A stretch of 14,860 nucleotides of DNA from assembly GCA_910585055.1 (NCBI GenBank), contig CAJUBY010000043.1, positions 1 to 14,860 of the forward strand, in the 5' to 3' direction. This document shows positions 1 to 5,971 of the stretch, piece by piece. Position 1 is the first letter of the stretch. Every line of letters starts with the position of its first letter. Source of the stretch: an uncultured Christensenella sp. GTDB taxonomy: Bacteria; Bacillota; Clostridia; Christensenellales; Pumilibacteraceae. The notes below the pieces were generated by a model. That model was not told where the DNA came from. It ran no database searches and saw only the letters and a program-made list of their open reading frames with translations. A program made the position numbers and the translations under genes.

Positions 1-78
1 AGTAAGATATGTCAGGTCTGATTTTTGATAATTACGTACGGTTATTCTTGAAGAAACAAGTGGTTTCTCTATTAGCAT
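1..78 (-). CDS. GNAT-family N-acetyltransferase, N-terminal fragment cut by the window edge
   Basis: Only the first 26 codons are inside the window; the reading frame is still open at base 1. The peptide starts MLIEKPLVSSRITVRNY and goes on with a KSDL segment. This is how many Firmicute GNAT acetyltransferases begin (a 'serine/glutamate-R-I/L-x-x-R' first beta strand followed by a short acidic helix). Such enzymes move an acetyl group from acetyl-CoA to an amine; the acceptor cannot be guessed from this piece, and the acetyl-CoA-binding motif lies outside the window. The ATG is supported by a GGAG (89-92) ten bases upstream and by a promoter at 119-147. The fragment is short, so the family call is likely but not certain. 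Confidence 0.6.
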   Translation of the reverse strand, partial: MLIEKPLVSSRITVRNYQKSDLTYLT

Positions 79-118
79 TTTAAAAGTTCTCCGCTAAATT
101 CGTGTTCATCGTACAATC

Positions 119-147
119 ATTATATCACTGAAAATGGAAGAACGCAA
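119..147 (-). promoter_or_regulatory. Sigma-A type promoter for the GNAT gene
   Basis: On the minus strand a TTGCGT -35 box (147-142) is followed after 17 bases by a perfect TATAAT (124-119). It lies about 40 bases upstream of the GNAT start codon at 78, leaving a short untranslated leader with a GGAG site. Between this promoter and the next gene (about 148-355) I see no gene, only a 6-bp inverted repeat at 194-207 (GGCTAC-GA-GTAGCC). Confidence 0.55.
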
Positions 148-355
148 CCGATTGAATTTTGCGAGAAATATAAAACATATCTATATCTTACTAGGCTACG
201 AGTAGCCAAGTTCGTCCACGAAAAAAAGTACAGAAAAGGCACACTTAACGTTATGCCTAAATTTTTTATTTGCGTTTTATTAAATTTTCTATGGGAAATG
301 CGGTAACGGTGCTGCTTGTTATTTATGGCGGAGAAGTAAAAAACTAAAACGAATT

Positions 356-830
356 TTAATCGTATTTTTTGATTTTATATGCTTTACGGAAAATAAAGGC
401 AGTGCCCGCAAATCCCCCTACGGGAAATATCAGACATAGCGTAGTCAATAATATATGCGTTGAATTTCTAAAAACGACGTCCGTCGGATGGTCGTGGTTT
501 ACGTAAATAGTAATTGTTGTTCCCATATCGTCGGGCGGAACGTCAATGGAAGAAGGGGTGTCGGCGGTTTTTTTATACTTTTTTCCGTCGAATTCGTATT
601 CTACAATAGCGTAATAAGCAGTTAGTTTAAAGTTCTTCGAGTCCCTTTCATAAATAATTCTGTGATCAACAACCGCCGATTCAATTGCCATATACCGACT
701 TGCTTGAATTTGCCTTACAAGCAAATAGCATCCGGTGCCGAAAAATACAGAAATATAATCGAGAGAAAAATGCCGACAAGTAGCCAAGTTTTGTAATCGT
801 TTTGAACGGGTCTGAATAATAATCGGACAT
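356..830 (-). pseudogene. DUF3592-type small membrane protein, reading frame interrupted twice near the 5' end
   Basis: The main frame runs from a TTG at 787 to the stop at 356. It contains a beta-rich middle (YYAIVEYEFDGKKYKK, then GTTITIYVNHDHPTDVV) followed by a C-terminal membrane helix, the pattern of DUF3592 proteins, whose role is unknown. Its N-terminal helix is missing in that frame. The better start is ATG 830, which has a GGAG upstream and a consensus promoter. From there the protein is split over three frames: MSDYYSDPFK, then DYKTWLLVGIFLSII, then GTGCYLLVRQIQ. One extra base in the A-run at 800-803 (minus-strand sense) and one in the T-run at 741-745 would restore a 158-residue protein with helices at both ends. 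Both lesions are in homopolymers, so sequencing error is as likely as real decay. The family call is fairly secure; the pseudogene status is not. Confidence 0.6.
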
Positions 831-859
831 TTAATGTTAACTCCGAATTTTATAAGAAA

Positions 860-887
860 ATTATATCACAAAAAGACTTTTTTTCAA
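860..887 (-). promoter_or_regulatory. Promoter of the DUF3592 gene
   Basis: Minus strand: TTGAAA (887-882), 16-base spacer, perfect TATAAT (865-860). It lies about 30 bases upstream of the ATG at 830, with a GGAG in between. This supports 830, not the internal TTG 787, as the original start. Confidence 0.6.
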
Positions 888-911
888 GTTTATAACTATA
901 TCACAAAAAGA
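862..911. repeat. Tandem direct repeat over the DUF3592 promoter
   Basis: The 15-mer TATATCACAAAAAGA occurs at 862-876 and again at 897-911, a period of 35 bases. The first copy overlaps the -10 box of the minus-strand promoter. It could be a pair of operator half sites or simply a short duplication. The rest of the gene-free stretch 831-1185 holds only a more G+C-rich patch (about 912-1010) with no convincing gene and the inverted repeat at 1040-1084. Confidence 0.5.
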
Positions 912-1039
912 TTTAGGCGCTATTACCGGTGCGCCGATTATGCAAGCGCGCCGCTGACGCTCGTCGTCAAGCATCATCTACCGACCGTCAATGCAACTGT
1001 TTTATATGCTGCGTGGTTTGCTTAAAAGGGACAAAATAA

Positions 1040-1084
1040 AAACCTGAAATCAAACCATTTTTCAGTACGATTCGTTTCAGGTTT
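1040..1084. repeat. Inverted repeat in the spacer before the restriction-modification operon
   Basis: AAACCTGAAA (1040-1049) and its perfect complement TTTCAGGTTT (1075-1084) flank a 25-base loop. There is no T-run after it, so it is not a typical terminator; an operator or a cruciform-type element upstream of the operon promoter at 1117 is possible. Confidence 0.35.
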
Positions 1085-1116
1085 CACTTATTTATCTTAT
1101 TAACATCTGATTACAT

Positions 1117-1145
1117 TTGCGAAATGATAATAAATATGCTATAAT
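1117..1145 (+). promoter_or_regulatory. Promoter of the restriction-modification operon
   Basis: TTGCGA (1117-1122), exactly 17 bases, then perfect TATAAT (1140-1145). It is 41 bases upstream of the HTH gene start and is the only strong promoter seen before the four overlapping genes, so it probably drives them all. Confidence 0.7.
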
Positions 1146-1148
1146 GAT

Positions 1149-1170
1149 ATTGTTCGTCCCGTAGAACAAT
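1149..1170. promoter_or_regulatory. Palindromic operator candidate at the transcription start
   Basis: ATTGTTC (1149-1155) and GAACAAT (1164-1170) form a perfect 7-bp inverted repeat with an 8-base centre. It sits directly after the -10 box, over the expected start point, where a bound repressor would block the polymerase. The first gene of the operon encodes a small HTH protein, an obvious candidate for binding it; this is inference from position. Confidence 0.45.
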
Positions 1171-1185
1171 GCAAGGGGTGTTTGA

Positions 1186-1377
1186 ATGGAACAAAAATAT
1201 CTTACAGCAAGTCAAATGGCGAGAGTTTGGAAAGTATCGCATCGCAGAGTGCAGTACTTATGCGCAAATAACCGTATTGACGGGGTTTTCAAAATCGGCG
1301 AGACTTGGGCGATACCGCAAGACGCAGAAAAACCGAATGATGCACGGATGAAAAAAGGAGAAACCGAAGATGTATAA
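1186..1377 (+). CDS. Small helix-turn-helix DNA-binding protein, first gene of the R-M operon
   Basis: A 63-residue protein made of little more than one winged-helix/HTH_17-like domain. Residues 5-40 (LTASQMARVWKVSHRRVQYL and the following CANNRI) form the helix-turn-helix; GETWAIPQDAEKP is the wing-like strand and the usual tail of this family. Proteins of this kind are common in Clostridia next to methyltransferase and mobile genes. Start ATG 1186 has an AAGGGG site upstream. Its last codons overlap the first methyltransferase by 8 bases, implying translational coupling. By position it could act as the controller of the cassette, like C proteins of other R-M systems, but it is not a classical C protein of the Xre type and its target is unknown. 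It could equally be a conserved passenger. Confidence 0.75.
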   Translation: MEQKYLTASQMARVWKVSHRRVQYLCANNRIDGVFKIGETWAIPQDAEKPNDARMKKGETEDV

Positions 1378-2419
1378 TGTATTGGATTTATTCTGCGGAT
1401 GCGGCGGTTTGTCTTACGGTTTTGAGTCCGCAGGATATAACATTGTTTTAGGAATAGACAACGACTGTAAAGCACTTGAATCTTTTGAGTTAAACCATAA
1501 GGGCGCAAAATCAATATGCGGAGATATTACAGCAATACATTCAGCGGATATTGACGCAGTAACGGGCGGCAAAAAAATAGACGTTATTATAGGAGGTCCG
1601 CCCTGTCAGGGAATGTCCTTATCAGGACCTCGTAAATTTGATGACCCGAGAAATAAACTTTATTTATCATACATACGTTTGGTTGAAGAAATAAAGCCGA
1701 AAGCATTTGTTATCGAAAATGTACCCGGTCTTGTATCTCTGTTCGGTGGGCAAATCAAAGACAGTATTATTAAAAGGCTGTCAGAATTAGGCTATACCGT
1801 CTGTTATAAGATTTTATGTGCAGCCGATTATGGTGTTCCGCAAAGCCGACGCAGAGTTATATTTGTCGGATTGCAGAATAATGTTTTTGAATATCCTTCG
1901 CCTTTGAAAGAACAGGTAACGTGCGAAATGGCATTAAGCGATCTTCCGCCTTTGGAAAATGAGCACGGACAGGAAGAACAGAATTATATGATACCTGCGG
2001 AGAATGACTATCAGTGTCTTATGCGGATGCGTTCCGAAAAAGTAAAAAACCATATCGCCGCCGCGCATTCAAAAAAAGTTCAGGATATAATTGCGTTAGT
2101 TCCCGACGGTGGAAATTGCAAAGATTTACCCGAACCGTATAGAAACAGTCGGAATTTTCACGTTGCTTGGACGAGATTTAACAGCAAAAAGCCTGCACCA
2201 ACCATAGATACAGGACACAGACACCATTTTCACTATAAATTTAACCGTGTTCCTACTGTCCGTGAGTGCGCAAGAATACAATCATTTCCCGATGATTTTG
2301 TATTTTTGGGTAATAAAACACAGCAGTTCCGGCAGGTTGGCAATGCCGTTCCGCCTTTAATGGCACAGGCAATAGCAGAAAAGTTGAAAGAATTTATTGC
2401 GGAGGATAAGAATGTATAA
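1370..2419 (+). CDS. DNA (cytosine-5)-methyltransferase, first of two in the cassette
   Basis: A 349-residue type II C5-cytosine methyltransferase that transfers a methyl group from S-adenosylmethionine to cytosine in a specific DNA site. All main motifs are present and ordered: motif I DLFCGCGGLSYGFE (residues 6-19, SAM binding), motif IV GGPPCQG with the catalytic Cys79, motif VI ENV with Glu116, motif VIII GVPQSRRRVIFVG, then a target-recognition region of about 100 residues, motif IX (VRECARIQSFPDDF) and motif X (QVGNAVPPLMAQAIAE). Length is normal for the family. AAAGGAG lies just upstream of ATG 1370, which is inside the end of the HTH gene. Its stop overlaps the nuclease start by 8 bases, so modification enzyme is made before nuclease, as is usual for such operons. 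The target site cannot be read from the sequence. Confidence 0.95.
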   Translation: MYNVLDLFCGCGGLSYGFESAGYNIVLGIDNDCKALESFELNHKGAKSICGDITAIHSADIDAVTGGKKIDVIIGGPPCQGMSLSGPRKFDDPRNKLYLSYIRLVEEIKPKAFVIENVPGLVSLFGGQIKDSIIKRLSELGYTVCYKILCAADYGVPQSRRRVIFVGLQNNVFEYPSPLKEQVTCEMALSDLPPLENEHGQEEQNYMIPAENDYQCLMRMRSEKVKNHIAAAHSKKVQDIIALVPDGGNCKDLPEPYRNSRNFHVAWTRFNSKKPAPTIDTGHRHHFHYKFNRVPTVRECARIQSFPDDFVFLGNKTQQFRQVGNAVPPLMAQAIAEKLKEFIAEDKNV

Positions 2420-3821
2420 AGTACCGGAAGAATATTATTTCAGAATACATCACGTCAGACCACGTTTCAAAGGCGATATTGAAAATGTATTGCTTTTTGT
2501 TGCAACAGAAATTTCAAAAATACCCAAGCAGCCTGAAAAAGACTTTGCCGACAAAGTGAATAATGCAATCCGCCGTTATCCCGGCAATGCAATAAGAGAA
2601 ATCAAAACCATAAATAATTGGCGTACAGAGATATCGTCCCTTTTCGGTTATTATATTGTTGATAACGGAATTACAAAACCAGGACAGAGAGCGTTGGATT
2701 TGGCGGAAAAAGAAGACTTGGTTGAAGCCTTTAAGATTTTCCTTTACTCGTTTCAATATCCCGGCGCACATATTAAAAGCCACGAAATATTGAAACAAAT
2801 AGAAAATGGCGTACATTTTAAGCCTGCGCAATATATCTTAAAAGTTATGCAAGCCGCAGAAAAAGACACCGACGGACGCATAGGACTTTCAAAAGGCGAA
2901 ATATGTCATTGTATATTCAACGATCTGCGCTGTACTGCCGGTCTTGAAACCCCCGAAGAAACGTGGAAACGCATAAAACATAACAGAGAACTGAATACGG
3001 ATTATGATATGACAGGCGATGTTATCAGATATGCGGGTGATATTGTGGATTATATGGAAATCGCAAATCTGCTTGTCTCCCACGACAGCCGAATGTATTA
3101 TATGAATACTTTGGAAAATGAGGCAATTCTGAAATTTGTAAATTCTGCCGAATGGTTTTCAGGGTATGACACTATGATACAAAATAAATCAGGTACACTT
3201 GAAGCCATCAATAACTGTTATATAGATTGGTACAACTATGTTAACAGAGATATTAACACAACCGATTTTGAAACGGACATTTTAGCGTTCATAGCGGCAG
3301 ATACGGACGAATACAGACAACTGCAAAGAAACCGTGATGAAGTGTACGGTCTGCTTTTGGATGCAGATGAAATACGTACAAAAGATATCGGTGATATCGG
3401 CGAAAGTTTAGTACATTCTCACGAATGTCAGAGAATAAAAATCGGCGGCAGAGCAGATTTGATACATCTGATTAAACGCATACCTACGCAGTTTGCTGTC
3501 GGTTATGATATTCAGTCGGTTGAACTTGACGCAAGAAAACGGTATATTGAAGTTAAAACTACTATAAGTTCAAAGCCTTTGCACTTTAATAAAATACATC
3601 TAACTCCGAACGAATGGAATACCGCAGGGACTATGAAAGACAGATATTTTGTTTACCGTTTAATGATAAGCAAGGTTGAGAAAAAACTGTTTGTGCTGCA
3701 AGATCCGGTCGGTTTATATAAGAAAGATATTTTAAATATGATACCGAAAGACGGTGCAGAAATAACATTCGATACCAAAACGGCAGGTATTTTTGAGGAG
3801 TTATTAACATGGGCAAATTAA
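2412..3821 (+). CDS. Probable type II restriction endonuclease with DUF3883-like PD-(D/E)XK C-terminal domain
   Basis: A 469-residue protein lying between two cytosine methyltransferase genes, overlapping both (8 bases before, 13 after). The C-terminal ~110 residues match the DUF3883 pattern: GYDIQS followed by RYIEVKTT and later LTPNEW. Asp366, Glu380 and Lys382 fit the D...ExK metal-binding core of PD-(D/E)XK nucleases. The N-terminal ~330 residues are not recognised in detail; segments such as NNWRTEISSLFGYYIVDNG and LFLYSFQYP-like helices near residues 70-120 resemble the helical or winged domains that read DNA in other restriction enzymes. The start is ATG 2412 with a good GGAGG (2401-2405 region); an in-frame TTG at 2397 has no such site. 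No frameshift or lost core residue is seen. The role is inferred from the nuclease core and the neighbours; cleavage site and cut geometry are unknown. Confidence 0.8.
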   Translation: MYKVPEEYYFRIHHVRPRFKGDIENVLLFVATEISKIPKQPEKDFADKVNNAIRRYPGNAIREIKTINNWRTEISSLFGYYIVDNGITKPGQRALDLAEKEDLVEAFKIFLYSFQYPGAHIKSHEILKQIENGVHFKPAQYILKVMQAAEKDTDGRIGLSKGEICHCIFNDLRCTAGLETPEETWKRIKHNRELNTDYDMTGDVIRYAGDIVDYMEIANLLVSHDSRMYYMNTLENEAILKFVNSAEWFSGYDTMIQNKSGTLEAINNCYIDWYNYVNRDINTTDFETDILAFIAADTDEYRQLQRNRDEVYGLLLDADEIRTKDIGDIGESLVHSHECQRIKIGGRADLIHLIKRIPTQFAVGYDIQSVELDARKRYIEVKTTISSKPLHFNKIHLTPNEWNTAGTMKDRYFVYRLMISKVEKKLFVLQDPVGLYKKDILNMIPKDGAEITFDTKTAGIFEELLTWAN

Positions 3822-4780
3822 AAGTTGCATCTTTATTCTGCGGCTGCGGCGGCACGGATGTCGGACTTCTCGGCGAATTTGAGTTTTTAGGAAAAGAATA
3901 CGCAGATAATAATACCGAAATAGTTTATGCCAACGATATCGACCCGAACGCCTGCGCTATCTTTGAAAAGAACTTCGGCATAAAACCCGACAATAGAGAT
4001 ATCAGAGAAGTAAAATCAGAAGAACTGCCGGCATTTGATATACTGACAGGCGGTTTTCCTTGTCAGTCCTTTTCTATTGTTGCTCAAAATCCTAAAAGGC
4101 TTGGGGTAAAAGATGACAGGGGCAAACTCTTTTTTGAGATGTGTAGATTTTTGAGAGAAAAACAGCCCAAATGTTTTATAGCAGAAAATGTAAAAGGTAT
4201 ACTGTCCGCAAACGATAAAAGTGCGTTTCCGTTAATTATACAGGAGTTTGAAGAAAGCGGATATAACGTATCTTATAAATTGCTTAATGCAGTTGATTTT
4301 GGAGTTCCGCAAAAACGTGAAAGAGTATTCATTGTAGGAATAAGAAAAGATATCGGAAAATCTTTTGATTTTACAACTGTCAGCAAGCAGAATGTCCCTA
4401 CTCCGCTGTCAGCCGTGCTTGAAGCATCTGTTGATGATAAATATTATTTCAGTCAGAAAGCCGTTGACGGTATGATGAGAAAACGCTCTGTAATGAATAA
4501 AGGGCGTGCGCAGGATATATCGCAGCCCTGCAATACGGTTGGTGCTCATCTCGCCAAAGTTTCGTTAAACAGTACAGACCCTGTTTTGCAAGTCGGCGAT
4601 AGGTTCAGAAGGTTTACTCCGAGAGAAGTTGCAAGAATACAGTCCTTTCCTGAAACCTTTGAATTAGTCGGGACAGAAAGCGCACAATACAGAGCATTAG
4701 GCAATGCTATTGCCCCTGTAATGTTTTGGTATGTTGCGGATGCAGTTATTGAATATTTAGAAATGCTGACAAATGGATAA
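3809..4780 (+). CDS. DNA (cytosine-5)-methyltransferase, second of two in the cassette
   Basis: A 323-residue C5-cytosine methyltransferase clearly different from the one at 1370. Motif I is SLFCGCGGTDVGLLGEF (residues 8-24) and motif IV is GGFPCQSFS with catalytic Cys85. Motif VI is ENV with Glu126 and motif VIII is GVPQKRERVFIVG. The recognition region is short, motif IX is RRFTPREVARIQSFP, and motif X is ALGNAIAPVMFWYVADAV. It is closer to the Dcm/HaeIII-like style of motif IV than the first enzyme. The start overlaps the nuclease gene by 13 bases, with GAGGAG just upstream. Two distinct C5 enzymes serving one nuclease usually means that the two strands of a non-palindromic site need different enzymes; alternatively this one belongs with the downstream Vsr. 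No defect is visible, so the enzyme is probably active. Confidence 0.95.
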   Translation: MGKLKVASLFCGCGGTDVGLLGEFEFLGKEYADNNTEIVYANDIDPNACAIFEKNFGIKPDNRDIREVKSEELPAFDILTGGFPCQSFSIVAQNPKRLGVKDDRGKLFFEMCRFLREKQPKCFIAENVKGILSANDKSAFPLIIQEFEESGYNVSYKLLNAVDFGVPQKRERVFIVGIRKDIGKSFDFTTVSKQNVPTPLSAVLEASVDDKYYFSQKAVDGMMRKRSVMNKGRAQDISQPCNTVGAHLAKVSLNSTDPVLQVGDRFRRFTPREVARIQSFPETFELVGTESAQYRALGNAIAPVMFWYVADAVIEYLEMLTNG

Positions 4781-5088
4781 TCATACTCCTGAACAAAGAC
4801 ATTTCAATATGTCCCGAATAGCAAATAAAAATACAAAGCCCGAAGAAAAAAATACTTGTTTTCGCAAGGGTTTCGCTATCGTAAAAATGACAAACGATAT
4901 ACGGGACATCCCGATGTTGTTCTTCCGAAATATAGGACTATAATATTCGTAAACGGGTGTTTTTGGCATATGCACGATTACAAAGAGTTTACGTAATAGT
5001 TGTGTAGAAGTGCTATCTAAAAGATGCTTTTTATCTCGAAGAACTGAAATCGAAGATTGGTTATTCGCACGCCAAAACACTTATATAA
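4773..5088 (+). pseudogene. vsr: Very short patch repair (Vsr) endonuclease, degraded remnant
   Basis: Vsr nicks DNA at T:G mismatches that arise when 5-methylcytosine deaminates, so it often sits beside C5 methyltransferases. Three pieces are readable in three frames. From ATG 4773 (overlapping the methyltransferase by 8 bases) comes MDNHTPEQRHFNMSRIANKN with KPEE after it. From 4850 come KYLFSQGFRYRKNDKRY, GHPDVVLPKYRTIIFVNGCF and WHMHDYKEF. From 4993 come VIVV, a TAG where Trp is expected, then KCYLKD and a C-terminal helix to the stop at 5088. A small out-of-frame deletion (about two codons plus one base) separates pieces 1 and 2. A larger deletion, probably some 60 residues, lies between pieces 2 and 3. 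The family is clear from the GHPD...FVNGCFWHMH core; the gene cannot make a working enzyme. Confidence 0.85.
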
Positions 5089-5126
5089 AAGGAAAAGTAC
5101 GAACTCACTTTGGCGTGTGTTCGTAC
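5087..5126 (-). terminator. Terminator downstream of tRNA-Ser
   Basis: On the minus strand GTACGAAC and GTTCGTAC (5126-5119 and 5104-5097) form an 8-bp stem, extended by three pairs after one mismatch, with a 6-base loop. TTTTCCTTTT follows. It lies 11 bases beyond the CCA end of tRNA-Ser, so it ends that transcript. No T-run follows on the plus strand. Confidence 0.65.
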
Positions 5127-5136
5127 AATTCCCTTG

Positions 5137-5225
5137 TGGCGGAGGCAGAGGGATTCGAACCCCCGCGCCCTTTCGGACAAACGGTTTTCAAGACCGCCCC
5201 GTTATGACCGCTTCGGTATGCCTCC
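5137..5225 (-). tRNA. tRNA-Ser (anticodon UGA)
   Basis: A complete 89-base class II tRNA including the encoded CCA. Acceptor arms GGAGGCA and TGCCTCC pair perfectly. The anticodon loop is CTTGAAA with anticodon TGA, closed by CGGT/ACCG. A long variable arm (GTCCGAAAGGGC region) follows, as expected for serine, and the T loop is GTTCGAATC. The discriminator base is G, as for serine tRNAs. The A+T-rich restriction-modification cassette ends near the 3' side of this gene. Confidence 0.97.
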
Positions 5226-5242
5226 GTATGGTTTGGGTATGA

Positions 5243-5273
5243 TACCGCAAAAAAGTATTTTGCGGTAATTTTT
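5243..5273 (+). terminator. Possible plus-strand terminator between tRNA-Ser and the tetR promoter
   Basis: TACCGCAAAA (5243-5252) and TTTTGCGGTA (5258-5267) form a perfect 10-bp stem with a 5-base loop, followed on the plus strand by ATTTTT. In that direction it would stop read-through from the restriction-modification operon. On the minus strand it would sit in the leader of the tRNA-Ser transcript, without a T-run after it. Confidence 0.4.
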
Positions 5274-5320
5274 GCAGTCGATACGTTTTGGTATCGAACT
5301 GCGACGGACATGAGATCCGA
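5274..5320 (-). other. Possible decayed tRNA fragment or structured leader upstream of tRNA-Ser
   Basis: Read on the minus strand, CGGATCTCATGTCCG forms a 4-bp stem with a 7-base loop containing CAT. It is followed by GTCGCAGTTCGATACC, which looks like the variable region and T arm of a tRNA-Met-like molecule. A second strong hairpin (GCAGT-CGATAC against GTATCG-A-ACTGC, 5274-5302) overlaps it. No complete tRNA can be folded. It starts right after the likely transcription start of the tRNA-Ser promoter, so it is either a dead first gene of a two-tRNA operon or a structured leader. Confidence 0.25.
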
Positions 5321-5327
5321 CAAATTA

Positions 5328-5356
5328 ATTATATAGTTTCGGCGCTGAAAAGTAAA
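5328..5356 (-). promoter_or_regulatory. Promoter of the tRNA-Ser transcript
   Basis: Minus strand: TTTACT (5356-5351), 17 bases, perfect TATAAT (5333-5328). It is the only good promoter upstream of tRNA-Ser and implies a leader of about 95 bases. Confidence 0.5.
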
Positions 5357-5392
5357 GCGTTTTTGCTTGGATTAAGACCGGTGGATTAAGAA

Positions 5393-5432
5393 TTGACAAA
5401 TTTGCCTCGCTGTGGTATAATCAAACATATGT
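5393..5432 (+). promoter_or_regulatory. Consensus promoter of the tetR-ABC-permease operon, with a small palindrome
   Basis: TTGACA (5393-5398), 17 bases, TATAAT (5416-5421): a perfect sigma-A promoter. The palindrome ACATATGT (5425-5432) lies just after the -10 box, between it and the ribosome site. A promoter this strong on a TetR gene suggests repression, and the palindrome is a possible part of the operator, though it is short for a TetR site. Confidence 0.75.
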
Positions 5433-5441
5433 GAGGAAGAA

Positions 5442-5969
5442 ATGTCGGAAGAGAAAAAAGCCGCGGCGGCGCGATATCACAGAAAAACGTTGTTGGAGAC
5501 TGCAGACAGACTGCTTGTACAGTACGGTTACGACGGAATGAATATGAACATGCTTTCCAAAGAGGCAGGGTATTCCAAAGCCACGGTATACGTATATTTC
5601 GAGAGCAAAGACGAGATAGTACGGTCTTTGTGCATAGAACGTTTGGAACTTCTGCGTCGGGAATTTTCAGTGATAGTAAAGAACGATGCGGATCCGGACG
5701 AAAAACTTTCGGCGGTAAAATACGCGCTTGACGAATTCGCCGCCGAAGACGGGGTTTATTTCGACTTTATATGCGCGTCTAAATACGTACCGCCGTTATC
5801 CGACGCGTCCGAAAGCGAAAAACGGCTGTCCGCGCTTATCGACGGTATAGTTTCCGACCTTTCGGCGCTTTTACCGGAATACGAACTCAAGCGGAAATGG
5901 TATACATATTACGGCAGGTATAAAACAGCCGAAATGTTCGGCGGCGCCGACGGCGGCAAAGGAGCTTGA
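5442..5969 (+). CDS. TetR/AcrR-family transcriptional regulator
   Basis: A 175-residue regulator. The N-terminal DNA-binding domain covers about residues 12-60: the helix RKTLLETADRLLVQYGYDG, the HTH with MNMNMLSKEAGYSKATVYVYF, and the typical ESKDEIV closing helix. The rest is helical, poorly conserved and presumably binds a small molecule; the C-terminus is short and rich in Gly and Ala (FGGADGGKGA). TetR proteins are mostly repressors released by a ligand. ATG 5442 has GAGGAAG upstream. Its stop lies three bases before the ABC ATPase start, so the two genes are co-transcribed. It most likely controls this operon by binding near its own promoter; the ligand is unknown. Confidence 0.9.
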   Translation: MSEEKKAAAARYHRKTLLETADRLLVQYGYDGMNMNMLSKEAGYSKATVYVYFESKDEIVRSLCIERLELLRREFSVIVKNDADPDEKLSAVKYALDEFAAEDGVYFDFICASKYVPPLSDASESEKRLSALIDGIVSDLSALLPEYELKRKWYTYYGRYKTAEMFGGADGGKGA

Positions 5970-5971
5970 TC

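Noticed and set aside
79..355. Possible integrase or transposase relic in the left spacer
   Set aside because: Several frames were read on both strands; short suggestive strings appear, but none follows a known family over more than a few residues.
201..790. The 12-mer AGTAGCCAAGTT occurs at 201-212 and 779-790
   Set aside because: The flanks show no similarity, so it is not the end of a duplicated element; chance match in A+T-rich DNA is likely.
834..1025. Open frame of 63 codons on the plus strand in the spacer before the R-M operon
   Set aside because: No ribosome site, it overlaps the minus-strand promoter and repeat, and the peptide has no recognisable composition or motif.
5105..5323. 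72-codon minus-strand frame across tRNA-Ser
   Set aside because: It runs through a complete tRNA gene and its hairpins; not coding.
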